From contig OY730171.1 of the NCBI GenBank assembly GCA_963422465.1, forward strand, positions 3,782,001 through 3,846,000: a stretch of DNA of 64,000 bases, written 5' to 3'. The notes under the pieces were generated by a model. The model was given only the letters and a program-made list of their open reading frames with translations. It ran no database searches and was not told where the DNA came from. A program made the position numbers and the translations under genes. This DNA is from Lichina pygmaea. Its lineage: Eukaryota; Ascomycota; Lichinomycetes; Lichinales; Lichinaceae. Each line of letters starts with the position of its first letter. Position 1 is the first letter of the stretch. Positions 51,994-63,525 of this stretch are shown one piece after another.

Positions 51994-52437
51994 TTTTGAT
52001 TTGATTTGATTTGATTTGATTCTTACACTGATTTGGCTGTTAAGCCAAGCAGAACTTCTTGAAGGATTTTTGTCTCTGGTAGACTTGACTTGGGGACCTC
52101 ACACATTTACCGTACACCCTGTGGTTTGTAGTGTACATACTGTGGGAAAACCCCAAACCCTGTAGGGGAAATAGGAAAACCACAGTAATGAGAGTTTTGT
52201 GGATCTTGACAGATATTGGGTGAGCTATTTCTTGGGGGTTTTCATACATCTTGCGAGGAGTACATCTTAGACAAGTTCTATGAATCTTGGGGTTTTTGTG
52301 GCAGAATGTGGGGTGGGTCAGATTTGAACTGACGACAAGTTTAGTCAGGTTCTCCAGGCCTGACACCACTAGTTCTGGGTCATGGGTGCCACGTAGTGGG
52401 AAACTCTCACCAGCTTCCCGCTACACTATGCCGCCCC
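51994..52437 (-). mobile_element. tRNA-derived SINE, copy 3
   Basis: 444 bases with a 12-base target duplication, ACTGGTCTAAGA, at 51982-51993 and 52438-52449, also inside LINE ORF1. Same structure as copy 2, with a tail of about five ATCAA units. Confidence 0.9.
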
Positions 52438-52942
52438 ACTGGTCTAAGAAGGCTATAGCTTAAAAGAAGCCAGTTACCTCTCTCCATCTGGATCTGGCTA
52501 CCCCTGAACAAGCCAATCTTTTGATTGAGAGTGGGCTAGTGCTGGGGCACAGGATGCATGAAGCAGAACCTTTCCTGGCAGACACAGTTATTGCACAATG
52601 TTTCAAGTGCTTTGGCTATGGGCACCAAGTACACTTCTGCAAGAACAAAGCTGTGTGTAGTGTCTGTGGAGGCCAGCATGAAAGGAGAGCCTGCCAAGTT
52701 CCTGAACAGCTTCTCAAGCCAAAATGCTGCAACTGCAGAGGAGCTCACCCAGCCTGGGCCAGTGTCTGTCCAGTACGCCAGGAAGCAGCCAAGAAGGCAA
52801 GAGAAGCATGGAACACACACCCAGGAAAATATGAGATCCCAACAGCTACTTCTGTTCCAGCTCTACAACCCCCCCCAGTTATGTCTTTCCCTCTCTCTCA
52901 GTCTCTACCAGGAGGGAAAAAACATAAAACAGCTGAGCCAAG

Positions 52943-53209
52943 TGTGACAAGGCAATGGCAGAGCAGAACTTGAGCCTAACTGATTCAGTAACCTTGACCT
53001 GACTTGGCTTGAGACTTGAGACTTGGATTGATGTACAAGACAAAAGATAAGGAAGGAAAAGAGAAAAGAAGAAGAGAAGAAGCTGGGGGAGCAGGAGAAG
53101 TTCTTATAGGCAGGGGATACAGTGGAGCAAACAGACAACAGTGCAGATGGAACTTCCCGGTAAGGTGTGTGACTTGTGCCAGATATGCAACTGGGCCAGA
53201 ACTGTGACA
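52943..53209 (-). repeat. 3' LTR of gypsy family 2
   Basis: 267 bases, TGTGAC..GTGACA, homologous to the solo LTR at 49781-50136 but without its internal tandem duplication. Confidence 0.9.
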
Positions 53210-53214
53210 TTACC

Positions 53215-56200
53215 TCCCTCCTTCACATAGCAGACTTCTGTGAGCCTCAGGCCACTTGTGGGCGTAGTTCTGTGGCTGTGGTTTCCTTGGGTATTTCTCA
53301 TGGAAGTTGTAGATAGTGTCTTTGGTGTTGTCAAGATGCTCAATAGGCTCTTCAGTGGCATCTTCAATTGGCCATCCAGACTATTTAACCAGGTACTTGA
53401 ACTTCTGTCAAGATATTGCTAGCTTGGAGTCAAGGATTTCTTCAACCTGGAACTCTTCATCTGTGTCTTGACCAATGACAGGGCCAGAGTGTTCATTTGA
53501 TTGGCCAGGGATAGGATTAGCAGGTGTCAGACATAGAAGGGAAACATGAAAGACAGGGTAGATCTTGAGAGTGTGTGGAAGCTCCAGATGGCAGGCACAG
53601 CTTCTGACTGTCTTCAACATCTTGAATAGTCCAATCCACTTGTCATCAAGCTTTTTGCATAGGTGGTGTGCCCTGATATTCTTGGTATTCAGCTGAACAA
53701 GATCTCCAGTTTGATAGGACAGTGACAGGACTTGATGCAAATTGGTAGTGTGAGCTTGAGCTTTCTGGGATAGTCAGAGTTCAGCTTGCAACTGTTCCAG
53801 AATCTACGTCATTTCTCCAGAGATTTCCATAGCATCTTGGTTGCAGGCTTCACTCATGGGTGTGATGCTGAGCTGTGGATAGAACTCTTTGTTGGCAAAG
53901 AACAGTGATATACCAGAGGAATCAGACTGGGAGTTGTTCTGTGTGAACTCTGCCAGAGGAAGCTATTGGACTCAGTTATCTTGGAGATAGTTGACATAGG
54001 ATCTCAGGTAGTGTTCAAGCTCCTGATTCTCTTGTTCTGTCTGACTATCTGTCTCTGGGTGGTGTCCTGAGGATAGTCGTAGCATGACGTTGAGATGGGT
54101 ACAGAGTGCTTTCCAGAATAAGCTGACAAACTGACCTCCTCTGTCTGAGACAATACTTCTGGGCAAGCCATAGGTATAGACAACAAACTGGATGAACATC
54201 CAGACAAGATGTGAGGTTGTCATCTCAGCACATGGTACAAAGTGGTATTCTTTGGTAAGACAGTCAGTAATAACCCAGATATGCTTGGCACCAGGGAAGC
54301 AGGTATCTCTTGACTTAGGCAAGTCAGTAATGAAATCCATAGCCAGATCCTGCCAACATTGCTGAGGCATGGGAAGAGACAGCAGCTCTCCTTGGCAATC
54401 ATGGGCAGACTTTGCTTGAGAGCAGACATGATAATTCCTGATGTACTGCTGTATGATGTTCACTATCTTTAGCCAATAGTACTAACAAGACAGAAGATTG
54501 TGGGTCTTGGCAATCCCAGTGTGGCCAGCCATTGCTTGGTCATAGACTGCTTGGAACAGGTGTAGGTGTAGCTTATTGTTCTCAGGGATCCAGAGTCAGT
54601 TCTTATAGAAGAGACAGTCATTTTCCAAGCTGCAGTCTGAGAGAGATACTTCTTGACTGTGCCTGACACTATCCCTTAGCATCTGTGACACTATTGCCAC
54701 TGGATCACCTTCAGCAAGGTTGTTATAGGCAGCTTGGATGACATCTGAAAGAGGTGTAGCATCAGGTTTAGTGTTAACTGGTGCAGCTTCTGAACATCTC
54801 AGGATCTGCATAGGCTTGACTTGAACCTCTGAATGTGCAAGATTCTTGGGCTTGAGGACAACTTGCTCCATGAAGTCTTGACAGGGATCACTGTCTGACA
54901 GGAGGTCTTGGGAACATTGAGTGAGGGTGTCAGCCTTGCACTGACTGCCTGGACAGTAGCTGATCTTGAAATTGAAGTGTGACAAGAACTTGCTCCAACA
55001 GGCTTGACAGCAGGAAAAGTATTTTGACAACATGAAGTACTCCAAGTTCTTATAATCAGAGATCACCTTGACAGGTTCTGGAGATCCTTCAAGCTCTGCT
55101 TGCTATTCTTCAAAAGCACAGACAATTGCCAGCAACTCTTTGTTGTAGATCTTGTAGTTGCATTCTGCTGGCAGGTGGTGGCGTGACAAGAAGGCAACAG
55201 GGTGTAGAACTCCTTCATAGTCTGGCTGTGACAGGACAGCACCAGAGACATAGTCAGAAGCATCAGTCTCAACAACACACTCCTTCTCCAGATCAAAGTA
55301 CTGCAGGATAGGTGTAGTGCTGAACACCTTCTTGATGTTTTCAAACAAGCACTGCTCTGGGGTTTCCCACTTGAAGGCAATATTCTTCTTGGTCAGAGCT
55401 GTGAGTAGGGATGCAAGCTTGGCAAAGTCTTTGATGAACCAGTGGTAGAAGTTTGCAAAGGTAATGAAGCTCTGCACTTCCTTGAGACTGGTAGGAGGAT
55501 TCCACTCCTTGATAGTGTTGGTCTTGGCTGGGTCTATGCTCACAGATCCAGGTTGGCCATCTTCAGTGGCAGACTGAATAATAAAGCTAAGGTACTTGAC
55601 TTGATGTACTTCAAAGTCACACTTGGAGATGTCAACTTGCAGGCTTGCATCTTGTAGTCGACTGAGAACAAGCTTGATGTACTTCTGGTATTCCTTGAGT
55701 GTCTGACTGTAGACAAGGATGTTATCCACATAGGTAGTACCAAAGACATCAAGGATGTCAGGTCCCAAAACATTATTGATGTAGTTCTGGAACATGCTTG
55801 GAGTATTAGCAAGACTAAAGAGCATGATAAGGTATTCGTAGAGGCTTGAGTGTGTGCGGAACACAGTCTTCCATTCTTCACCTTCCTTCATCTGGATACA
55901 GTTGAAGGCACCAACAATATCAAGCTTGGTGTACCACACAGCTTTGCAAAGCTGGTCCAACATCTCCTGGATCAGTGGTAGGGGGTAATAGTTCTTGATG
56001 GTGATAGTGTTGAGTGCTCTGTACTCTACACAGAAATATAATCCACCTCCTGGCTTCTTGACAAAAAGGACTGGTGCAGCAGTAGGTGATGAAGATGCTT
56101 GAATGAAGCCCTTGTTCAGGTTCTCTGTCAGGTACTTCTTGAGAACTTCAAGTTCTTCTCTGGTCATGCTGTACAGAGGTCCAGAGGGTGCCTGGGTTCC

Positions 56201-56905
56201 TGGTTCCATCTTGATCTTGTGGTCAACTCCTGGGTGTAGAGAAGGAAGCTTGTCAGCATCATCCTTGCTGAAGATGTCCAGGAACTTGTGGTACTGAGCA
56301 GGGAGAAGTGTGGCAGGATCCACACACTTCTTTAGCTTCAACACCTGCTCAATGTCTCTCAGAGAAACACTGAACACCTGGTGATCTGGCTTGGCAGCAA
56401 GGAGAGAAAATGTGGTAGTATTTATGGGGATTGGTGTGGCAGAAAGGGGCTTGGGATCCTGAGACTTTCCAGCAGACATCTTGGCTTCAAGATCCAAAGA
56501 GATTGGATAGCTATTGTTTGACTTGAGGCATGCAGATCAGTAGTGATCTGACTTGAACATGATTGAGGTGTTTGTCCAATCAATGTGTGGCCTGTACTTC
56601 TGGAGCCATGGCATCCCCAGAATCATATCATAGTGAAGACCAGAAGACACAAAGAGAGAGACTTCTTCCTGGTGCATGCCATGTACTGTGGTCATGATTG
56701 TCTTGGTGAGATGTGTGGTTTGTGACATCTTGCTATTGAATGATCACAATATGCGTGAGTAGGGGAGAGGTTCTTGGTGAAGAGATTGCGCAAAGGAAGC
56801 ACTAATGCAGCCAAATACTGAACAGCCAGAGTCAATAAGAGTATTGCACTTGAATTTCCTATCTAGGATACAAGGAAGAAACAAGCACTTGCTGTCTAAT
56901 TGCTG
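53215..56905 (-). pseudogene. Gypsy family 2 pol, broken
   Basis: Mostly one frame with many stops; the last part before the LTR appears frame-shifted. Order from the right: protease (LIDSGCS near 56845), LGMPWLQKYRPHIDW (about 56620), reverse transcriptase (56497-55103; KMEPGTQAPSGPLYSM, TKLDIVGAFNCIQM) with YVDN in place of the catalytic YVDD, RNase H (VVETDASDYVSGAVL), integrase core (ITDLPKSRDT, SDRGGQFVSLFWK at about 54150) and a chromodomain-like end (EFQVEEILDSKL near 53440). Loss of the Asp and the stops make it inactive. Confidence 0.85.
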
Positions 56906-56982
56906 GTCTGGAGACAGATAGCCAATATGGAGATCTTTTTTATGTTCTTGGGCATGATGATAACCAAGGACTACTTGTTTTC

Positions 56983-57580
56983 TGTTGCGGTCTGTACCGT
57001 ACCGTCCTATCCGAGTATAGGATTAGGGCGAGAGGTGGAAGGCGGGTTGGTTCTCACAGGAGAGGAGTGTCAAGGAGCGCGAAGGGGTTTGGTGGAACAT
57101 GGTGGTGGTGACACCTGATCACAGCTTTGTACAAAGGATTGTATTGAAGTAGATCTAGTTGTCTGGATCACAACATGAGTTGAAGACGATTGTTCCATAA
57201 GAGAACTATCGCCGGACTATATAGTGCTGGCCTGTCAAGACAATCAAGATTGTCTTGACAGTCTTGACATCAAGATGGGTGAGATTGTCTTGACAGTCCC
57301 ACCATGTTATGCACCCTGCGTCGAGACTGGTGAGATTGTCTTGATGCTTCATACATCATGCGTCGAGACTGGTGAGATTGTCTCAATACTTCATGCATCA
57401 TGCGTCAAGACTGGTGAGATTGTCTTGATGCTTCATGCATCATGCGTCAAGACTCCTGTGTGTGTCTCGACAGTCACGTGACCCCTTGTTGGTTGGTCAC
57501 TTGACTTCCATGGTGTCCTCTTGTCTGGCCCGTGGCCTGATTGCCTATAAATGAGTGGCTCCCATCCCTGGGTCGTAACA
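56983..57580 (-). repeat. 3' LTR of chromovirus I-b
   Basis: 598 bases. Differences from its partner at 62923 that I can see are C/T or G/A, mostly at CpG. TATAAA at 57546-57551 on the plus strand faces the antisense frame. Confidence 0.95.
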
Positions 57581-57624
57581 CTACCCTCCTCTCCTTCATT
57601 CATCATCCCGATGAATTCTTGAGT

Positions 57625-58125
57625 ATGTCTGCAAAATCATGTGCCTCTGCTTACCGAAACCAACTGGCAGCCCAGATCTGTGATCATAACTTCGTGTCAC
57701 TTGCTCCGTGTGACTTCTATGTTTTGAACCACAAGCCCTGCTTCCGAATGTCTGACGACAACAATAAGTTGAAGTGCGCTGAGTGCACTTGTCAGGGAAA
57801 GTCCTGTGTGTCACTTTCTTGGGAGTTGCTGAACATGACTCAGGATAACCTTCGCGAGGATTTGGCTGTCGATAAGGCCAAGCGGGATGCTCTTGTCAAG
57901 CAGCTTGCCAAGCTGCAGGCTTGTGTGTCCCGAAAGCAAAAGGTTCTTGAGGGTGCTGAGGGTCAAGCAAAGAAGAAGCTCCAGTGCCTTGTTGCTGAAA
58001 TGGAGGCGGATGGTGAAGACTTGTCAGCGACAGTCATTGATGTGTCTGCGCTGCAGGCCAAGCTGTTCAGTCCTGCTCCTGCCGGAACTGCTGCAGGAGG
58101 AGCTGGCAGTTTGCGAGGTTCCTGA
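57625..58125 (+). CDS. Antisense Zn2Cys6-like protein of chromovirus I-b
   Basis: Fully open, 166 codons, gapless relative to 29811-30311 (107 of 166 residues identical by hand count). The cysteine pattern is kept except that the second Cys is Tyr (CDFY), which should weaken one metal site. The coiled-coil-like region (residues 70-130) and the end (AGS, RGS) are conserved. The frame overlaps the pol 3' end tail to tail by 59 bases. The pol and gag of the same element carry many stops while this frame has none. That is suggestive of constraint but not proof, because the frame is short. Confidence 0.65.
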   Translation: MSAKSCASAYRNQLAAQICDHNFVSLAPCDFYVLNHKPCFRMSDDNNKLKCAECTCQGKSCVSLSWELLNMTQDNLREDLAVDKAKRDALVKQLAKLQACVSRKQKVLEGAEGQAKKKLQCLVAEMEADGEDLSATVIDVSALQAKLFSPAPAGTAAGGAGSLRGS

Positions 58126-61100
58126 GTGGCTCCCAGGTATTTTCCGAGTCTGGGTAGTCTTTCCACTTGACAAGGTATCGCTGACCTTTTCTCTTCAGGA
58201 TCTGTTCAGCCTCGAATTCCTGTTCTTCCTCTGGTTGGTAATGAAATGTTTCCTGCAAGGGTGTGCTCTGGTCGGCTAATTCGATCATTGAGATGTGAAA
58301 GTTTGGGTGTACCTGAGCATCTCTCGGTAGTCGCAGTCTGACGTTGACTGGTCCAGTTTTTTCTTCGACTGAAAATAGTCTGACCTTGACATGGTCCAGT
58401 TTCTTTGTTCTTGGTTTCTTCGTTTTCCAATTTCTTGTGAGGAGGTAGACTTTATCCCCCTTCTTTAGCTGAGGTGCCATTTTCAATTTCTTGTCCATTT
58501 GATGTTGCATTCTTTCTGAGGTCTCTTGAAGGTAGTGCCTCATCATTGTGTGCGTTTGTCGTAGGAGCTTGTTATGTTGGAGTGCTTTCTCCGTGTTTGG
58601 TGAAGCTCTGCTTGGCATCCCGATGTTCGCATGTTGTTCAAAATTGGCAAAAAATGGTGATTCCTTTGTTGAGTCTGATCTGTGCTGGTTGATTGCCAGC
58701 TGTGCCACCAGTAATAACTGTGCCCAATTGCTGTAGGTCTTGTTGATGTAATGCTGTAAGTAAGTCTCCAGGACTTGGTTTGCTCGCTCCGTCTGGCCAT
58801 CAGTTCGTGGATGATAGGCCGTAGACATTTTGGGTTTTGTTCCCATGGCTGCACTGATTGTCTTCCAGTAGTTGGATGTGAAGAGTTTATCTCTGTCTGT
58901 AATGATCGTGATCAGAACTCCGTGGTCTCTGACCAATCTGTCCAGTAAGAGGTGTCCCAACTGTTCTGCTGTGTGGGTTTCCTTGAATAGTACCACTATT
59001 AGATATTTTGTGAATCTGTCCACTATCACCATAATCAAGTTGTAGGTGATTCCTGTGACTGGGTCTTTGGACTTGGGTAGCTTTGTGATGAAGTCCATTG
59101 ACACATCTTCCCACAGGCCTTTCGGTATCGTGTTCGGGTGTCCTTCTCTGTATGGCTTATGTCTTCCATGTTTGTTTTTCTGGCATAGTAGACACTTGCT
59201 GATGTAGTTTGTGACATGTTGTCAGAGGTTAATGATATTGTTCCCTGCCTGTTGGATAAGGTCTGTAGTCTTGGAGATTCCTGGGTGACCGTGTGCTGGG
59301 TTATCATGGTAGTTCCTTATTAGTTCTTCAGTGTCTTCTGCCATGAGCTTGTTGATCTGTGGTTGAGGCACCAGGTTTCCTTGCTGGTCCTGCTGTAAGA
59401 TTGTTCCTTGGTGTTCATCATCTTCCATGTGGTTTTTTTGTCAGTTTAGTGTGTCTGCTCTCCCATTGTCTTGTCCAGGGGTGTACAAGATCTTGAACTT
59501 GTGTTACCCTAGGAGTTCAGCCCATCTGACTTGCTGTCTGTTCAGCTTCTTGGTTGTCGTGAATGTTGTCAGATTCTTGTGGTCTGTGAGAATGGTGAGT
59601 TCGGAACTGCTTTCCGCGTACACTCTCCAGTGTTCGAGTGTGTTGACGACTGCCAGTAGCTCTTTATCGTGGATATCATAGTTTTGTTCCACTTGTGTCA
59701 TTTTTCGTGAGTAGTAGGCAACTGGGTGCCACTTGCTGTCTGCCTGTTGGCATAGACATGCTCCCACTGCCTGATCTGAAGCGTCTGTCTCGATTCGCGT
59801 CAGTTGGCCTGTCTTGAAGTTGAGGAGAACTGGTTCCTTGGCGCAAGTGTCCTTGAGCTGTTGGAATACTTTTTGTTGTCTCTCTGTCCACCAGTACTCC
59901 ACGTCCTTCTTTGTGAGTTCTGTCAGTGGTGTTGCCATCTGTGAGTAGTTCTTGATAAACTGTTGGTTGAAGTTGGCAAATCCTAGGAAAGCTTGTACTT
60001 CCTTAACTGATGTCAGTGTTGGCCATTGCGGAATTGCTTTGATTTTCTCAGGGTCAATCTTGATCCCTTCAATCCCTATGATGTATCCGAGGAATTCAAC
60101 TTCTGGTTTGTTGAACTCGCATTTCTTTGGGTTGAGCTTGAGCCCTGCCTCTTGTAGGCATCATAGAACATCCTTCACATGTTTGGTATGTTCTTGTTGC
60201 GTGTTCAAGTAGACAAGAATGTTGTCCAGGTAGGCGATAGCTGTTTGGTCCAGGTGTGCTCTGATGACGTTGTTGATCAATGCTTGACATGTTGCTGGTG
60301 CGTTTGTGAGTCCGAATGGCATAACCAGATACTTGTAGTGTCTGTATCAGGTTCTGAAGGCTGTCTTCTATTCTTCTCCTTTTTTCATGTGTATCAGGTT
60401 GTATGCTCCTTTCAAGTCCAGCTTGGTAAAGATTGTAGCTTGGCTGATTCTGTCTTGCAATTTGTTCACATTTGGCAGTGGATATCAATTCTTGATGGTA
60501 ATGTTGTTGAGTTTCCTGTAATCCACACAAAGTCGAAGACTTCCGTCTTTCTTTGGTGCAAATAGTATCAGGTATCCTGCTGGCGATTGAGATTCTTGAA
60601 TGAAACTCTTTTTCAGGTTTTCCTCCAGGTACTCGCGAAGTACTTGGAGCTCTTTCTCTGATAACTGGTAAATTGGTCCAAATCCTGGCTCCATCCCTGG
60701 TTGCAACTTGATCTCATGATCCCAAGGTTGGTGCTTAGGCAACACTGCTGTTGTTGTCTCTTCCTGAAAGAGGTTATCATACCCAGGTCAGTACTCTTCA
60801 GGGATCTCCAGAGGGTTAACAACTTCCTCTCTCTTCATCTCTGACTGTTTGGCCACCTGGTTCTGGGGTGTGCCTGTCAAGGCAGACCTCTTCTCTTGAG
60901 AGTCGTCCTTTCTGTCAGTGAGGTTCCACTGAGGACTCCTTCCCTCATCTGTCCACGCCTTCTGCGGCTGGTAACAGGTCTGAGCTGTGTTGTTAGTGCA
61001 GTTCCTAAACGTGAGTACTCCTGTCTTCCAGTTAACAACTGGGTTGTGCTTCTTTAGCCAAGGCATCCCCAAATAGATATCCTGAGTGGCCAACTTGACA

Positions 61101-61366
61101 ATATCAAGGTGGATCCTTTCAGCATGGTGTCCGGTAACCATTCCCATTGGCTGCGTCTCATGGCAGACTAGCTCTGTCTGTCCATTTGCCATCGTGAGCT
61201 GATAGGGCTGCTGCTTGCGTCTCCTTCCAGTGCCGAGGGTGTCGTAAAGTTGTCTTGAAATGTAGTTTCCACTAGCTCCAGAGTCAACAAGTGCGTATGT
61301 CCGTACTGGCGTGTTGGCGTGTAGTGACACAGGCAATCGCAGGTGCTTTGCGTTGCTAGGGGTCAT
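58067..61366 (-). pseudogene. Chromovirus I-b pol, broken
   Basis: A colinear 1100-codon frame with several nonsense codons (for example near 60788, 60484 and 59504). Protease [12 protein letters not shown] is intact. The reverse transcriptase has YLDN in place of YLDD. Integrase (DFITKLPKSKD, DRDKLFTSNYWK) and chromodomain (YLVKWKDYPDSENTWEP) are readable. Confidence 0.88.
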
Positions 61367-61404
61367 GTTGTTGAGCTCCCGATGTCACCCCTTGACAAGG
61401 GAGT

Positions 61405-62904
61405 TCAGTCTTTTCCTGATTGAAGTGTCTTTCCACTGACTGGGCAATAGGTCCAGCCATTCCCATCAGTCCTGAGGAATCTGTTCATGAATTTGTCTTG
61501 CTGATGCTTGTCACATCCAGGCTTGAGGCAGTACTGCCAATTGTTGATGTAGCAGTTGTGGTTGTTGCCTTGCTGTAGGAACATGAGGTGTTCATGCCAA
61601 TCATGTGTGTGCCCGGGGAATGCGGTGTGTTGGCGTTTGTCCCAAAGATGGATCTCACACGCATCCTTCTCGCAATTGACCTAATGTTTGTGGCAGGTGG
61701 CATGGTAGGGTGAATGTCCTCTGTACCTTCGTAGTTGTTCGTGGTAGGTGCAGTAGTACTTTGTGCAAAACCTCCACTGTAGTTCACTGTGCCGTAGATT
61801 TCGTGGGTCCATGCTGTAAGCATAGCTTCCTTGTGGTATTTCTTCTTTGATAGACATGGGTTCGTCTTGGTCCCCTTCAGAGGTGGTTAAGGGCTCCTGT
61901 CCCTTGTCCTGACCTGTTAGTTCTGGTAGGTCCTTGCCTCCTGATGTTGCCAGTTGGTGGGCTGCTTCCAATATCTGATTGTAGTTGTCCTATTGTTCAA
62001 GGGATAGCTGAGCCTCTCCTGGTGGGTCCTCTGGCTTGATGACATTCCAGTCTCTGTCGAGTGTATTAAGTTGCTGTCGGTGCACCTTGTTCTTTGAACG
62101 ACAGTCTTTCGCCATGTGGCCTAGCTTGCCACAGGTATAGCACTTCAGTGCTTTCCCCTTTTTGTTGTTCCTTCCCTTCGTGAACCTTCCCTTGTGGTGG
62201 ACTGCATCCAGTTCCATGGGTGCATAGCCATATGGATCATGTGGTGGTGCCTTGTTAGGCGGCTTGTAGTGGTTGCTCACATGCCATGCGGGGTGGCTGT
62301 ATCCTCCGTCGTGGTGTTTCTCCATCGCTCGCTCGAATAGTTTGTCATTGATGTCAATTGCTTGTGTGATGAGTTCGTCCAGTGTGTTGACTGCTCGTCC
62401 GTCAAAGGTGATTTCATCCTTCACGTTTTCCTTGAGTCCACGTCAGTACATGACCATCAGGGTGTTGTTGTCCCAGTCAGTCAGTACTGAGTATTGTTTG
62501 AATTGCGTGGTGTACTCTGCGGCTGAGCGTTGTTGTTTGATGTGCTGGATCATTCGTATAGCCACTTTATCTTTGTTAGATGGTCCAAGGATCCTTTTGA
62601 TCTCATCCTTGAATCACGTCCATTTTGTCATCCATTCTGTTGTGCTGTCGTGGTCTCCGTTCCCTGAGAGGTGTTTGTTGACGTAGGGTTTGATCCATCG
62701 ATAAGCATTGCCTCTCATGTAAGTGGTTGCAAAGAGGGGCCACTTTTCCTTAGGCAGCTTTGTCTCTGGTTGGAATTGAAAGTAGACTTGGAGTTGCATG
62801 AGCCAGTCGTCAACCTTGTTTCTTTTGCCGTAGAACAGGTCTGGCTTGGCAACACTAATCTTTCCATCTGGGAAGTTGGGGTTGGTTGCTCCTGAGGTAC
62901 TCAT
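61405..62904 (-). pseudogene. Chromovirus I-b gag, broken
   Basis: A 1500-base frame with several stops. It keeps the capsid segment (ATTYMRGNAYRWI) and a knuckle whose second Cys is kept but reads CYTCGKLGHMAKDC. Confidence 0.82.
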
Positions 62905-62922
62905 CCTTGAGGGTCTTCAAAG

Positions 62923-63520
62923 TGTTGCGGTCTGTACCGTACTGTCCTATCCGAGTATAGGATTAGGGCGAGAGGTGGAAGGCGGGTTGGTTCTCGCAGG
63001 AGAGGAGTGTCAAGGAGTGCGAAGGGGTTTGGTGGAACGTGGTGGTGGTGACACCTGATCACAGCTTTGTACAAAGGATTGTATTGAAGTAGATCTAGTT
63101 GTCTGGATCACAACATGAGTTGAAGACGATTGTTCCATAAGGGAACTATCGCCAGACTATATAGTGCTGGCCTGTCGAGACAATCAAGATTGTCTCGACA
63201 GTCTTGACGTCGAGACGGGTGAGATTGTCTTGACAGTCCCACCATGTTATGCACCCTGCGTCAAGACTGGTGAGATTGTCTTGATGCTTCATGCATCATG
63301 CGTCAAGACTGGTGAGATTGTCTCGATGTTTCATGCATCATGCGTCGAGACTGGTGAGATTGTCTTGATGCTTCATGCATCATGCGTCAAGACTCCTGTG
63401 TGTGTCTCGACAGTCACGTGACCCCTTGTTGGTTGGTCACTTGACTTCCATGGTGTCCTCTTGCCTGGCCCGCGGCCTGATTGCCTATAAATGAGTGGCT
63501 CCCATCCCTGGGTCGTAACA
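62923..63520 (-). repeat. 5' LTR of chromovirus I-b
   Basis: 598 bases, the partner of 56983-57580. It lies 18 bases upstream of the gag ATG; that short leader contains TTGAAGAC right after the LTR. Confidence 0.95.
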
Positions 63521-63525
63521 TTTTC

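Larger units (their letters stand above)
50763..52942 (+). pseudogene. LINE ORF1 (Gag-like) split by two SINEs
   Basis: The original start appears to be ATA at 50763, where ATG would give an opening of Met-Ala-Pro-Lys-Lys-Lys. The frame runs to 50824, is interrupted by SINE copy 2, resumes at 51284 and runs to 51993, is interrupted by SINE copy 3, and resumes at 52450. A TAA near 52459 is a further break. The N-terminal half is Ser/Pro-rich, followed by a Gln/Lys-rich helical region. The C-terminal part has zinc knuckles at about 52593-52780 (CFKCFGYGHQVHFC, CSVCGGQHERRAC, CCNCRGAHPAWASVC). This is the RNA-binding ORF1 typical of Tad/I/Jockey-type LINEs. It is cut at 52942 by gypsy family 2. 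The ORF2 part, if present, lies beyond the window. Confidence 0.85.
56983..63520 (-). mobile_element. Chromovirus (Ty3/gypsy) I-b, full length
   Basis: A 6538-base element with 598-base LTRs and target duplication TTTTC (56978-56982 and 63521-63525). Same type as I-a. Spacing between gag start, pol start and pol end is identical to the inner element II, so gag-pol has no length change. Damage is by base substitution only. Confidence 0.95.
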
